This document shows positions 8,107-17,632 of a stretch of 64,000 nucleotides of DNA, one piece after another. The DNA is from an uncultured Pirellulaceae bacterium. GTDB taxonomy: Bacteria; Planctomycetota; Planctomycetia; Pirellulales; Pirellulaceae. The translations under genes and the position numbers were made by a program. How positions within the stretch are numbered: the stretch's first letter is position 1; each line of letters begins with the position of its first letter. Where the stretch lies: NCBI GenBank assembly GCA_937929805.1, contig CALFUT010000023.1, forward strand, positions 1-64,000. Direction: 5' to 3'. The notes under the pieces were generated by a model. It was not told the DNA's origin and searched no databases. It saw only the letters and a program-made list of their open reading frames with translations.

Positions 8107-8230
8107 GTGAATTTCTTGACGGATGTTGAACCGCCTTCGTAAGTCGGATTGATACTTGAACTGAGGAGGAGCAGCAAGCGAGGGACCGGTTCACGCCACG
8201 CGGTGACGCAGATCTCCACAGGGTAGCAGC

Positions 8231-8256
8231 TTTGAAAGCACGCCAGTGCTTTCAAA
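8231..8256. promoter_or_regulatory. 10-bp inverted repeat upstream of the metal importer operon
   Basis: TTTGAAAGCA at 8231-8240 pairs perfectly with its complement at 8247-8256 across 6 nt. It sits between the divergent importer operon (start 8106) and the WD40 gene (start 8631). It is a candidate operator for the DtxR-like domain or a hairpin in an untranslated leader. The rest of 8107-8630 holds no supported gene. A second inverted repeat, CCGATAA/TTATCGG, lies around 8538-8565, in the leader of the WD40 gene. Confidence 0.4.
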
Positions 8257-8630
8257 ATTAGCGAAGGCAACCGATTGGGGTGCAAAATTGCCTTTCACGA
8301 GATTATGCACATTGCGTCGAACGCGTTGAACCGGGCATTTAGGGCCTCGCGTCGAAAGCTTTCGGAATTGAGTCGCGATCAGCCGGGCATCGCACAGCTT
8401 GCAGCAGCATACCAGATTGCCCGTTAAACGCGTTCGTTTAGGAAAACTTTGCGGCCTAACGAACTGGCGTGGGAAATGACTGATTTCCCGACAAAGCGCC
8501 AGCACCAAGAAATGATTGGCGGCATTGATTTGAGGGACCGATAAGAAGATAGGTCAATTTATCGGAAGATTTGGGCTGCGCGCCGATCGACGTGCGAAAT
8601 TCCAGCCCCGTGCTTATCAGGATCGAAGAC

Positions 8631-9713
8631 ATGATCAAACGACGGACATTTCTAGGCTCTGTCACTACGCTATTTGCAGCGGGTACATCGCAGGCCCGCG
8701 CTGCGGCGTTATCCAAGGGGTCTTTTGTGACGCTGGGACTCGATCGATTGGATTGGGATTGCCGCGTCATCGAGACCGTATCCCATCGCTCGGATCGCCG
8801 AAAGCCGGTTGTCACCGGAATCGACATTGATGCTGCGGGCAAGTTGATGGCGGTCGTTGGCGACGATCATTTCGTTGGGATTTACAACTTTCGGGACGAG
8901 GAATTTTCTGAACATCTTGACCGCCATACGGATTGGGTTCGTACCGCTCGCTTTAGCAACCAAGGAAACTTACTTGCGACAGCCGGAAATGACCGCCAGT
9001 TGCTAATTTGGGAAGTCAGCGATCTGAAAGCGCCGGTTTTGACAAAGCGCAACTCGGAAGCGATCATCAAAGTCGCTTTTTCGCCGGATGATTCAAAAAT
9101 CGCAACGGTCGGATTTGAGCCATGGTTACGCATCTTTGACACCACTGACGGCAGCAAAATTCAAAAGCTTCGTTGTGCTTGCCCCGACAACCATGCGATC
9201 GCCTTCAGCAAAGACGGAGAACTGATCGCGGCTGCTGGTCGATGTGGACGTGTCCGAGTTTGGAACGCGACAACGGGTCAGCAAACAGCTCAATACAAGG
9301 CACACCGCAAACGCGTTCGATCCTTAGAGTTCACGACCAACAATCTGCTGGTTAGTGGCGGCGACGATCAAATTGTGACCATTGCCGATCCGAACAACAC
9401 AAACGCGATGCGTCAGCTTCCTCGGCTGTCGTCGAAGTTGTATTCGCTTCAACTGTTAAACCAAGGCATGATCGCGACGGGCGGCAGCAACAACCGCATT
9501 CAGATTTCACGCCTTTCTGACGGAAGCGCGGTGGGATCACTGGCGGGCCATACGGGCACCGTTTCATGTCTTGCCCTTACGGGCGACCAGCTTGTTTCGG
9601 GTAGTTACGACACGCAAGTTCGGGTCTGGAGCCCAGGACTGGAAGTCAGCGCTCCGCAACAAATCATCGATCGCCACACTCAATTGGATCAAGGCTGGAC
9701 GAACAAACGTTAA
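8631..9713 (+). CDS. Exported WD40 repeat protein
   Basis: A 360-residue WD40 beta-propeller. The ATG at 8631 is chosen because it opens directly on a Tat-like signal (M-I-K-R-R-T-F-L-G-S, then a hydrophobic stretch and A-R-A-A-A); an upstream TTG would bury it. About six to seven repeats follow with typical endings such as V-G-I-Y-N-F, L-L-I-W-E-V, L-R-I-F-D-T, V-R-V-W-N-A and V-R-V-W-S-P. This predicts an exported protein-interaction scaffold; no catalytic motif is seen. It is co-oriented with the large surface protein gene 101 bp downstream, but a shared transcript is not certain. Confidence 0.87.
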   Translation: MIKRRTFLGSVTTLFAAGTSQARAAALSKGSFVTLGLDRLDWDCRVIETVSHRSDRRKPVVTGIDIDAAGKLMAVVGDDHFVGIYNFRDEEFSEHLDRHTDWVRTARFSNQGNLLATAGNDRQLLIWEVSDLKAPVLTKRNSEAIIKVAFSPDDSKIATVGFEPWLRIFDTTDGSKIQKLRCACPDNHAIAFSKDGELIAAAGRCGRVRVWNATTGQQTAQYKAHRKRVRSLEFTTNNLLVSGGDDQIVTIADPNNTNAMRQLPRLSSKLYSLQLLNQGMIATGGSNNRIQISRLSDGSAVGSLAGHTGTVSCLALTGDQLVSGSYDTQVRVWSPGLEVSAPQQIIDRHTQLDQGWTNKR

Positions 9714-9814
9714 TCGCAGCCTGCCAACTTCTTTGACAACTGAATGCCGTTCAGGCGTTCGCGACCGCAATTCACTCGAAAACTTTCCCGCATATTGACA
9801 CGGAGGTCAGTGCC

Positions 9815-12800
9815 ATGGGTCTTCTTCAGAACCTTACCAACCGCGTATTCGGCACCCAAACAAGTTCAACCGGCAATCAAAAAAACGCTTTCCTTCGCAA
9901 GTGCTATTTTGAGGTTATGGAACAGAGACGCGTGTTGTCGGCCGATCCGGTCGTCGCGGGTGTGACTTACCTTGAAGGTGATGAAGGCGGCGACACCCTT
10001 CCGGACCATTTTGAGGTCACGTTCGAAGGCGGCTCTGATACGACTGAACTGTCTCAGTTTGTGATTAGCGGCGACCAAGATCTATCCGGCACATTGTCAG
10101 ACGGAGACATGTTCTTCGACGCGGACGGAAACACACCGGGAACGGCCGAGTTTCATGGATTTGAGTTCGATGCTGCCAACAGCTCTGGCGTCAATGCTTC
10201 CGACATTGTCTCAGCCACGGTTTCCGCCGACGGCCTTTCACTAACCGTCGATGTTAACAACTTTGAAGCCGGCGACGTGCTGGCGTTCACGATCGATGTC
10301 GATGAAGTCGAAGGGCGTCGCAATGACCGGATCGCTTCCGGTGTTGAGTTTGAAAGCAGCCTCTTCACGGCGACTTTCGACGATGCTCATTTCACGTTTG
10401 CAGGACTGGATGTTGAAGCGCAAACGACGTTGATCGACGGCTTTGTCCAAGATCAAACAGAAGGCTTGTTCTTCGATGAATACGATGACTTGCTGACCGA
10501 AGGCGAAAACATTTCTGGCGGCCTCTTGGACCTGACTCGCGATAACGAACTGGGCCTAGAAGACCGTACTGCCGGTGCGATCGATGCTTACGAATTGGTG
10601 CCGCGACCGATCGAGATTTCCGGAACGGTCTTCCATGACGAGAACCTTGACTGGGTTCAAGGCAGCGACGAGGACGGAATCGCCGATGTCGAGATTCGTT
10701 TGCAAAAGCTCGACGAAACCACCGGTCAGTACGAAGACGTGGCTCAAACGACCACTGACGCCAACGGCGACTACTCTTTCGGGCAAAACCTTGGATTGAC
10801 TCCGGGGGAATATCAGATCATCGAAGTGCAACCGGCGGGCTTTCTGGATGTTGGTGCTTCGGTGGGGACGGTCGAGGACACCGAATCGGGCAACAAGCTG
10901 GATGATGCCGCGGGCAACGAAAACATTCTGACCGGAATCAGCATTCCGTTGGGTGGGACAGCAGCCACCGACTACGACTTCAAAGAAATTCGTCCAGCAT
11001 CGATCGAGGGAAATGTCTGGCACGACGAAGATGATGACGGCGTTTTTGATCCCGACGAACAGGGCATCGCCAACGTCTTGATTCAAGTCACTCGAGTCGG
11101 CGCTAAGGATGGCGTGACGATGGATCCGTTTGCCGACACGACTCCGATCTTCGTCCGAACGGACGCCAGCGGTCATTACAGCGTGGATGCATTGCCACCC
11201 GGCATCTACGAAGTGGTCGAAATTAATAACGACCCAGAAGGCGGAAATCCGCTTGGCGAGTTCGTTGATGGAAAGGATTCAACCGGCAACGTTCAGGGAG
11301 AAACTCGCGGTGTCCGCGAAAACGATGCGTTTCGGCAGATCGAGTTGTGTGCCGATGACCACGGTGTGGAGTACAACTTTGGCGAACTGAAGCCTGCCTC
11401 CATTAGCGGCTATGTCAGTGTCCAGTCACCTGACGGTGGAAAACTAGACCCCACTGATCCCAACTTCGATCCGATCGCCGGCGTCACGTTACAGTTGCTG
11501 GACGCCGATGGCAATCTGCTCCAAACTACGACAACCGACGAAAACGGTCTGTACAGCTTTGATGGCCTAGCCCCGGGCAACTATTCGGTGGTGCAGGTGC
11601 AACCGGACGGTTTCATTGATTCCGGCGAAGTCGTGGGCACTGTTGACGGCCAAACCAATGGTTTGGTTCTGACGAACGATCGAATCAGCAATATCGAATT
11701 GGGCTCCGGGGATGAAGGAATTCGCTACGACTTCTGCGAGCACCGACCTGCTTCGATCTCGGGCAACGTTTCCGCCGACGCCGACGGCGACAAGAGCACA
11801 TTCGACGCTGACGCCGGCGACCAGAACCTTGAGGGAGTTGAGCTGATTCTATTTGATGAATTCGGCACTGAGTTGGCTCGAACCCTAACAGACGCCAACG
11901 GAAATTACTCGTTCGACAATCTTGCCCCCGGCACCTACAGCGTCCAGCAGATTCAACCGGACGATTATCTCGACGGCGGCCAGTCGGCAGGCACGATCAA
12001 CGGTCAAACGGTCGGCAACTCAAGCCAGAACCGACTTTCCAACATCACGCTCTCGTCAGGCGACAGCGCGGTCAACTACGATTTCTGCGAACACATTCCT
12101 GCGTCAGTTCACGGCACCGTCTACCACGACTTCAACAACAATGGAGTACAAGACGACGGGGAAGAAGGAATCGAAGGGGTTCTTATTCAGCTTTTTGATA
12201 AAGACGGCACGCTTGTTAATGAAATGCGAACCGACGCAAGCGGTGATTACTGGTTCACCGACCTCGTTGCCGGTGCGTACGAGATTAGAGAAACTCAACC
12301 AACCGCGTTCTTGGATGGTCAAGACTCATTGGGAACCGTCGATGGGTTGAGTCGCGGCGAACATGACGAAAACGATTCATTCTGTGTCGATCTGATTGGT
12401 GGCGACACGGGTGTCAACTACGACTTTGGCGAGCTCATTCCGGCGGAAATTCATGGCCGCGTGTTCTTTGACGGACCTGCGTTTGAAACCGAAGACGGTA
12501 CACTCCCCGAAAATTTCCGCGATCAGCGAGACGCAATCTTCACCGCGGGTGTCGACACGCCATTGGAAGGAGTTGAGCTGCAGCTCTTCTTCTTTGTTGA
12601 TAACGCGACCGGAGAAATCGCACCGCGCGCCGTGACGCTCGCCGATGTTGACGCCAGCTTCTATCAAGATCTTGGCACGACTGACCCGAACGCTCTGATC
12701 ACGACGCGGACGGACTCCGAAGGTAATTATTGGTTCCAAGGACTGCAACCAGGCAACTACATTGTTTTGGAAACGCAGCCCGAGGGTTTCGAGGATTCGA

Positions 12801-14167
12801 CAGATGTGGTTGGATCGACCACCGGTCAGGTGTTTGACCCAGCCACCACAGCCCCTCCTTCGTTTTTGCTGAACACTTTCACCACGACGCAGCTCAGCGA
12901 CGCCGTCGTCAACATTCGTGTGAACTCTGGCGGAAACTCGGTTGCCAACAACTTCAGTGAGGTCCTCGTTCAGACACTGCCACCGGATCCATCGAATCCT
13001 CAGTTGCCAGTCGACAGCCGGCCAACACCAACCGGTAACCCGCTGACGCCTCGACCGGGCATCACGTCCTACCCCGGTCTTTTTGGATCTCAGCCGAGCG
13101 CGTTTACTCAGTTCGTCGGGACGTCCCGAGGCGCTTCGTTCCAAACGCAGGCGACTCCGACCGATCCTTTCTCTTGGCACTTGAGTGTCGTCAATGGCGG
13201 CTTGCCTCGAGCAGTCGGAGCAGGCAACGCGGCGGGCAGCGAGTCGATCTTCCAACAGGCTGGATACATCAACTCCAACGATTGGAATCGCTTTGACATG
13301 ACGGCTGGCACATGGACGTTCACGGAAACTCGTGACTTCGATGGTACGATCTCAAAAACGGCTGGGGCTGTGCAATTCGGCATGATCGGCGGCACTCCAT
13401 TGGCGGGTGACTTCGACGGTGATGGAGAAGATGAATTGGCTGTCTTCATGGACGGCTATTGGATGATCGACATCAACAGCAATGGAAAATGGGACGAAAC
13501 GGACCTGCTGGCCAAACTTGGGGACAGCGAAGATCGCCCCGTCGTTGGTGATTGGGATGGTGACGGGAAAGATGACATCGGGATCTACGGACCGATGTGG
13601 GAACGAGACCCCGAAGCGATCGACAATGAGCCTGGTCTGCCCAACCCAGACAATGACCCGTTCACCAAGCCGAAGAACGTTCCGCCTGTCGCTCACGACG
13701 CAACCAATGGTGCTCGCATCATGAAGCTGACCAGCCACGGTCAGCAACGTGCCGACGTCGTCGATCATGTGTTCGGCGTCGACGATGGAGAGAAAATACC
13801 GGTTACCGGTGATTGGAATGGAAACGGAATTCGATCGATCGGTACGTTCGAGGATGGCGTGTGGCGGATGGATGTCAATGGCGACGGCGAGTTTGACCAC
13901 CAAGATCGGTCGGCTCGATTTGGCCAAGCTGGAGACATTCCGCTGGTGGGTGACTTCAATGGTGACGGTGTCGAACAGATTGCTGTCTATCGTGGTGGAA
14001 CGTGGTTCATCGATGACAACGGCAACCGTGAACTGGACGCAACCGACAAGACGTTCCAAATGGGCGGGGCAGGGGACAAACCTGTCGTGGGCGACTGGGA
14101 CGGCGATGGAATCGATGAGCCCGGATTGTACTCGGACGGACAGTCGGCGACTGGCCAAGTCTTTTAG
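9815..14167 (+). CDS. Giant SdrD/Cna-B repeat surface protein
   Basis: A 1450-residue acidic secreted or surface protein. Residues 32-44 (Y-F-E-V-M-E-Q-R-R-V-L-S-A-D) match the planctomycete LEPR-like N-terminal export motif. Residues 45-265 form a beta-rich domain. About six SdrD_B/Cna-B-like domains follow to roughly residue 1050, each opening with A-S-I/V-x-G-x-V and ending in an E-x-Q-P-x-G-F/Y-x-D type strand. After a Pro-rich linker, residues 1185-1440 hold FG-GAP/VCBS-like repeats with D-x-D-G-D-G calcium-binding motifs (G-D-W-D-G-D-G-K-D-D). The ATG at 9815 has GGAGG about 10 nt upstream. Likely a cell-surface adhesin or sheath component; ligand unknown. An intrinsic terminator follows. 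Confidence 0.9.
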   Translation: MGLLQNLTNRVFGTQTSSTGNQKNAFLRKCYFEVMEQRRVLSADPVVAGVTYLEGDEGGDTLPDHFEVTFEGGSDTTELSQFVISGDQDLSGTLSDGDMFFDADGNTPGTAEFHGFEFDAANSSGVNASDIVSATVSADGLSLTVDVNNFEAGDVLAFTIDVDEVEGRRNDRIASGVEFESSLFTATFDDAHFTFAGLDVEAQTTLIDGFVQDQTEGLFFDEYDDLLTEGENISGGLLDLTRDNELGLEDRTAGAIDAYELVPRPIEISGTVFHDENLDWVQGSDEDGIADVEIRLQKLDETTGQYEDVAQTTTDANGDYSFGQNLGLTPGEYQIIEVQPAGFLDVGASVGTVEDTESGNKLDDAAGNENILTGISIPLGGTAATDYDFKEIRPASIEGNVWHDEDDDGVFDPDEQGIANVLIQVTRVGAKDGVTMDPFADTTPIFVRTDASGHYSVDALPPGIYEVVEINNDPEGGNPLGEFVDGKDSTGNVQGETRGVRENDAFRQIELCADDHGVEYNFGELKPASISGYVSVQSPDGGKLDPTDPNFDPIAGVTLQLLDADGNLLQTTTTDENGLYSFDGLAPGNYSVVQVQPDGFIDSGEVVGTVDGQTNGLVLTNDRISNIELGSGDEGIRYDFCEHRPASISGNVSADADGDKSTFDADAGDQNLEGVELILFDEFGTELARTLTDANGNYSFDNLAPGTYSVQQIQPDDYLDGGQSAGTINGQTVGNSSQNRLSNITLSSGDSAVNYDFCEHIPASVHGTVYHDFNNNGVQDDGEEGIEGVLIQLFDKDGTLVNEMRTDASGDYWFTDLVAGAYEIRETQPTAFLDGQDSLGTVDGLSRGEHDENDSFCVDLIGGDTGVNYDFGELIPAEIHGRVFFDGPAFETEDGTLPENFRDQRDAIFTAGVDTPLEGVELQLFFFVDNATGEIAPRAVTLADVDASFYQDLGTTDPNALITTRTDSEGNYWFQGLQPGNYIVLETQPEGFEDSTDVVGSTTGQVFDPATTAPPSFLLNTFTTTQLSDAVVNIRVNSGGNSVANNFSEVLVQTLPPDPSNPQLPVDSRPTPTGNPLTPRPGITSYPGLFGSQPSAFTQFVGTSRGASFQTQATPTDPFSWHLSVVNGGLPRAVGAGNAAGSESIFQQAGYINSNDWNRFDMTAGTWTFTETRDFDGTISKTAGAVQFGMIGGTPLAGDFDGDGEDELAVFMDGYWMIDINSNGKWDETDLLAKLGDSEDRPVVGDWDGDGKDDIGIYGPMWERDPEAIDNEPGLPNPDNDPFTKPKNVPPVAHDATNGARIMKLTSHGQQRADVVDHVFGVDDGEKIPVTGDWNGNGIRSIGTFEDGVWRMDVNGDGEFDHQDRSARFGQAGDIPLVGDFNGDGVEQIAVYRGGTWFIDDNGNRELDATDKTFQMGGAGDKPVVGDWDGDGIDEPGLYSDGQSATGQVF

Positions 14168-14189
14168 GGCAGACAGTGTTTGAACCCAG

Positions 14190-14225
14190 CACTTCTTTCA
14201 GCTATTTTGAGAGAAGTGTTTTTTT
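14190..14225 (+). terminator. Terminator after the surface protein gene
   Basis: CACTTCTTTC (14190-14199) pairs with GAGAGAAGTG (14209-14218), ten pairs with one G-U, followed by seven T (14219-14225). Strong intrinsic terminator 22 nt after the stop codon. Confidence 0.85.
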
Positions 14226-14389
14226 ATGCACTTTCCCAGCTCAAGCGATTCCATTCAAATTGTCTCGAATAATCCGCATGCGTTAGAAAACACTCGCTGC
14301 AAATGACGAACCTTTTCTGACGGCCCACAACAACTTCATGACACTGAACAGGACCTTGTTCACCAACGAATGACAAACAGGAGAGCCAC

Positions 14390-14884
14390 GTGAGCTCCAA
14401 AGCTCATAGAGAAACAGTTCACTATGCAAAGTGGATCACTTTCACCGTTATTGGTTGTATCGCCGCTGTAGTCGTCGCGACGATCTTCGCGATTCTAGAA
14501 GGTGGTTTCGCCCAGGCTAATGCCTTGACGTACGGCCCGATTATTACGTTGGTGATTGCAGTCGCGGTGCCACTACTCTTTCCGGTGAAAGCAATTTCAT
14601 TTGATCGACACGGGCTCTACGTTGGCTCAAATGGTAAGCAGATTCCCTGGCAGCACGTCGATGACGTGTTTATGGCAGACGTGACCACGAAACTTGGATG
14701 GCTCAGTCGATCTGGAGCTAAAGCCCCAGCGATTTGCATCGCTCTTTCTCCCGACTCCGAACATCGTAGGGCAAATTCTTCCGGCCAAGCATCGTTAGAA
14801 TACGACTACCATTATTTTTGCACCTTGTTGGAAAAAGATGGCCCTAGAGTCTGCCAAGACATCGTTAGGGCGATGAGAGATTAG
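14390..14884 (+). CDS. Two-TM membrane protein with PH-like cytosolic part
   Basis: A 164-residue protein with two hydrophobic helices (about residues 15-38 and 47-63) and then a soluble part starting I-S-F-D-R-H-G-L-Y-V with I-P-W-Q-H-V-D-D-V-F. That layout, a helical hairpin followed by a beta strand and an I-P-W motif, resembles the bacterial PH-like/STM3941-type small membrane proteins. The assignment rests on pattern only. The start is GTG at 14390 with AGGAG 7 nt upstream (14379-14383). It stands alone between two terminator- or gap-separated units. Function unknown. Confidence 0.75.
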   Translation: MSSKAHRETVHYAKWITFTVIGCIAAVVVATIFAILEGGFAQANALTYGPIITLVIAVAVPLLFPVKAISFDRHGLYVGSNGKQIPWQHVDDVFMADVTTKLGWLSRSGAKAPAICIALSPDSEHRRANSSGQASLEYDYHYFCTLLEKDGPRVCQDIVRAMRD

Positions 14885-15206
14885 ACCTAACAATCGAAGG
14901 ACCGGGGGATCCGTCCGCGGCAGATTGGTGGCTTTTGGATATCTTTGTGTCTTGCGATTGTTCGAAGATAGGCGGCTTCGTTTCGCGTTTCTTGTGTGGC
15001 AATGGCTAATCAGCGATCGAGGTGACGCTCTCGATTGTCCGCGACAAATTCATCCGCCAATCCACGGACTCGAAATGACGGACCCAATCGCCCGCCGGCT
15101 CGCTTTCCACCTTCGAGACGTTGAGCAGGGTAGTTCCCTTTGTCCACATTTCAGGTTGAAATAGAGGGACTCGTTCGCATCATGCTCAAACTTTCGACGT
15201 GTCACA
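14885..15206. other. Gap without a supported gene
   Basis: This 322-bp gap lies between the PH-like protein gene and the flavin reductase gene. Short open frames exist on both strands but none has family resemblance, a ribosome site or conserved-looking composition. No strong terminator or repeat is seen. Confidence 0.4.
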
Positions 15207-15734
15207 ATGAAACTACTTGCTTTCGCTGCCAGCAGCAGCAAAACTTCGATCAATAAACAACTGGCAACCTACGCGACCAGCCTACTCGACGGCGCAGCAG
15301 TGGAAGTCCTTGACCTGAACGACTACGAATTGCCTTTGTTCAGTGTCGATAAAGAAGCGGAACTGGGTTCGCCCGAACTGGCGGCCAAGTTCTTCAAAAA
15401 AATTGGCGACTGCGACGCGATGATTATCTCCTTCGCCGAGCACAACGGATCGTACACAGCAGCTTGGAAAAATTTATTTGATTGGTGTTCACGCATTGAT
15501 CAAAAACTCTACCAAAACAAACCGATGGTTATGCTGGCAACTTCGCCGGGTGGTCGCGGGGCGCAAACGGTGCTCGGCACCGCAGTTGCCAGCGCACCGC
15601 ATTTCGCTGGCGATTTGAAAGCCAGCCTGTCAATTCCAAGCTTCCAAGAAAATTTCGACGTTGAGTCTGGCACGATGACCAACACGGAACTGCTCGATCA
15701 ACTGAAAGAGGCGGTTGAGACTTTACGAAGCTAA
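15207..15734 (+). CDS. NAD(P)H-dependent FMN reductase family protein
   Basis: A 175-residue flavodoxin-fold protein of the FMN_red family (azoreductase/quinone reductase type), reducing flavin, quinone or azo substrates with NAD(P)H. The phosphate-binding loop A-A-S-S-S-K-T-S-I-N lies at residues 6-15. The family motif corresponding to P-E-Y-N-G-S-x-x-x-x-L-K-N-x-I-D-W appears as A-E-H-N-G-S-Y-T-A-A-W-K-N-L-F-D-W near 75-91. S-P-G-G-R-G-A follows near 112. Length is normal. It precedes the lactonase gene by 41 bp in the same direction, so they may be cotranscribed. Physiological substrate unknown. Confidence 0.9.
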   Translation: MKLLAFAASSSKTSINKQLATYATSLLDGAAVEVLDLNDYELPLFSVDKEAELGSPELAAKFFKKIGDCDAMIISFAEHNGSYTAAWKNLFDWCSRIDQKLYQNKPMVMLATSPGGRGAQTVLGTAVASAPHFAGDLKASLSIPSFQENFDVESGTMTNTELLDQLKEAVETLRS

Positions 15735-15775
15735 ACAACGACCAACTCGCCACGCTCTCTCCAAAATCGGCCCAC

Positions 15776-16924
15776 ATGAAGACCTCCACCCTCGCATTAG
15801 CAACTTTTGTATTCCTCTTGTCGCATCTCGGTTCAACAACTTGTCACGAAAGCACCCACGCCGCCGAACTGGATGTCTGGATCGGAACCGGCAATTCAAA
15901 AAGCGAACCGGCTGGGATTTATCATCTAACATTGAATGACCAGACCGGTCAGTTATCGTCTGCTCAAATGATGGTTGAGCGAACTGGCGCTGGTTTCCTC
16001 TCAATGCATCCAACGTTGGATGTTTTGTATACCACTGGCGAGAGCCTTGCGGCGTGGCGAATCGTTCGGAATCAGGGCGACGTTCGGCTTGAACTGATCA
16101 ACGAACAACCGACACAATCTGGCAAAGCCGCTCATGTATCGGTTGATCAAACGGGACGAGTCCTGATGAGTGCCCAGTATGGCAGCGGAACCGTATGCTC
16201 GTTTCCGTTGAATTCCGACGGCTCGATCGGTGAAATCGCTTCGAAAATAGAACACAACGAACCATCCAATGTCATTGCCAGCAGGCAGGATGCATGCCAC
16301 CCGCATTGGATCGGCACTTCACCTGACAACCGTTTCGTGTTCGTGCCGGATTTGGGGGCCGACAAAATCTTTGTTTATGCATTGGACACGGCGACGGGAA
16401 AATTAACGCGGCACGGTGCTGCAACCACGCCACCGGGTGGAGGTGCGAGGCATTTCAAGTTTCACCCAACCCTATCGGTCGGGTACGTCGTGAACGAATT
16501 GACAATGTCACTATCGACGATGAGTTTCGACGCGGATCAGGGAACGTTGAAACTGAAACAGACCGTCCCGACTCTCAGCGAGGAACAAATTTCCGCCGAA
16601 CTGTTCAACAGTGGATCGGAAGTCCGAGTCCATCCTTCGGGAAACTTTGTGTACTCTGGCAATCGGGGCCATGACTCGATCTCCGCGTTCTCTGTCAATC
16701 AAACGACTGGAGAACTGACGCTGACCCAGCAGGAACCCATCCGTGGCTGCTGGCCAAGGAACTTCAATTTGGCTCCCTCTGGAAAATGGCTGCTTGCTGC
16801 GGGAGCCGAATCGAACACGCTGGCCGTGTTCAAAATTGATCAAGGAACAGGAAAGCTTCAATACGCAAGGGCGATCGCGTCGGTGCCGGCTCCGATCTGT
16901 GTTCTGGTCGAGCCCAAGCGATAA
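15776..16924 (+). CDS. Exported lactonase family (YbhE/6-phosphogluconolactonase-like) propeller
   Basis: A 382-residue seven-bladed lactonase propeller with an N-terminal signal peptide (hydrophobic residues 6-24, cleavage around A-A-E near residue 30). Family phrases include W-I-G-T-G-N (about 35), A-H-V-S-V-D, G-T-V-C-S-F-P, C-H-P-H-W-I-G, D-L-G-A-D-K-I-F-V-Y, H-F-K-F-H-P and the final R-G-C-W-P-R-N-F ... P-S-G-K-W-L-L-A-A. Cytosolic relatives are 6-phosphogluconolactonases; the export signal argues for a different lactone or carbohydrate-related substrate outside the cytoplasm. Downstream of the flavin reductase, same strand. Confidence 0.88.
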   Translation: MKTSTLALATFVFLLSHLGSTTCHESTHAAELDVWIGTGNSKSEPAGIYHLTLNDQTGQLSSAQMMVERTGAGFLSMHPTLDVLYTTGESLAAWRIVRNQGDVRLELINEQPTQSGKAAHVSVDQTGRVLMSAQYGSGTVCSFPLNSDGSIGEIASKIEHNEPSNVIASRQDACHPHWIGTSPDNRFVFVPDLGADKIFVYALDTATGKLTRHGAATTPPGGGARHFKFHPTLSVGYVVNELTMSLSTMSFDADQGTLKLKQTVPTLSEEQISAELFNSGSEVRVHPSGNFVYSGNRGHDSISAFSVNQTTGELTLTQQEPIRGCWPRNFNLAPSGKWLLAAGAESNTLAVFKIDQGTGKLQYARAIASVPAPICVLVEPKR

Positions 16925-17059
16925 AGCAGCTGGCCGAGAGTCTGCGTTACGCGGCTTGTCGCAACCAAAGATCAAACAAACTTGGTCGAATACATTTCTC
17001 AACTCGGGCAATAACGGTCTCAGCCGGTCGAACAATTCATTGGCAGACCGTAGGATATA

Positions 17060-17632
17060 GTGGCAGGCTCAACTGCCGATCGTCTCCCTTCGAATCCCCT
17101 GTTTAATCGTTGCCCGCTCGTGTTTGGCAAACTCGTTTTAATTTTCGTTCTGGTTCCGTTGGCGGACTTACTGCTACTGATGATGCTGTCCAGCTACACC
17201 GGCTGGCAGTTTTCAGTCGCACTGGTCATCCTGTCAGGGATCCTTGGCGCATACTTGGCTCGTTGGCAATCAACGATGGTGAGGAATGAAATCGAAGCGA
17301 AGATGCGTCAGAATCAGATGTCGGCGGGCTTGCTGACTGATGGCGCCATGATCTTTTTCGCGGCCGGCCTGCTACTGACGCCGGGCTTTATCACCGATGC
17401 CGTTGGACTAAGTCTGCTAATTCCCGCCTGTCGACGTTGGTACAAGCAACGGTTTTCGGGATGGGTCAAGAAAAACGTCAAGGTTCAAACGTTTGGCTTT
17501 GGCCAAGTGTTTGGCCCCGCCGGTCAAACGCCTCACCATGACCCGAACGTGGTTGACGGAGAAGTCGTTGATCGAAGCAATCCCGACGCGAATGAGGAGG
17601 CGCCGCGTGCCGACGGCAATCACCTACTTTAG
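17060..17632 (+). CDS. fxsA: FxsA family membrane protein
   Basis: A 190-residue FxsA-type cytoplasmic membrane protein. The conserved opening F-G-K-L-V-L-I-F-V-L-V-P-L-A-D-L-L-L-L begins at residue 22, followed by G-I-L-G-A-Y-L-A-R-W-Q (about 54-64) and G-L-L-L-T-P-G-F-I-T-D-A-V-G (about 98-111), giving four hydrophobic segments and a hydrophilic tail. E. coli FxsA modulates phage T7 exclusion by F; the general role is unclear. The start is GTG at 17060; a later GTG at 17120 is also possible and closer to the family start. Its end overlaps the acetyltransferase gene. Confidence 0.88.
   Translation: MAGSTADRLPSNPLFNRCPLVFGKLVLIFVLVPLADLLLLMMLSSYTGWQFSVALVILSGILGAYLARWQSTMVRNEIEAKMRQNQMSAGLLTDGAMIFFAAGLLLTPGFITDAVGLSLLIPACRRWYKQRFSGWVKKNVKVQTFGFGQVFGPAGQTPHHDPNVVDGEVVDRSNPDANEEAPRADGNHLL

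Noticed and set aside
12377-13255. 292-residue antisense open frame inside the surface protein gene
   Set aside because: It is a mirror of the acidic repeat gene's codon use, rich in Arg, with no known motif. The same holds for 13352-14158 and 10556-11176 on the minus strand.
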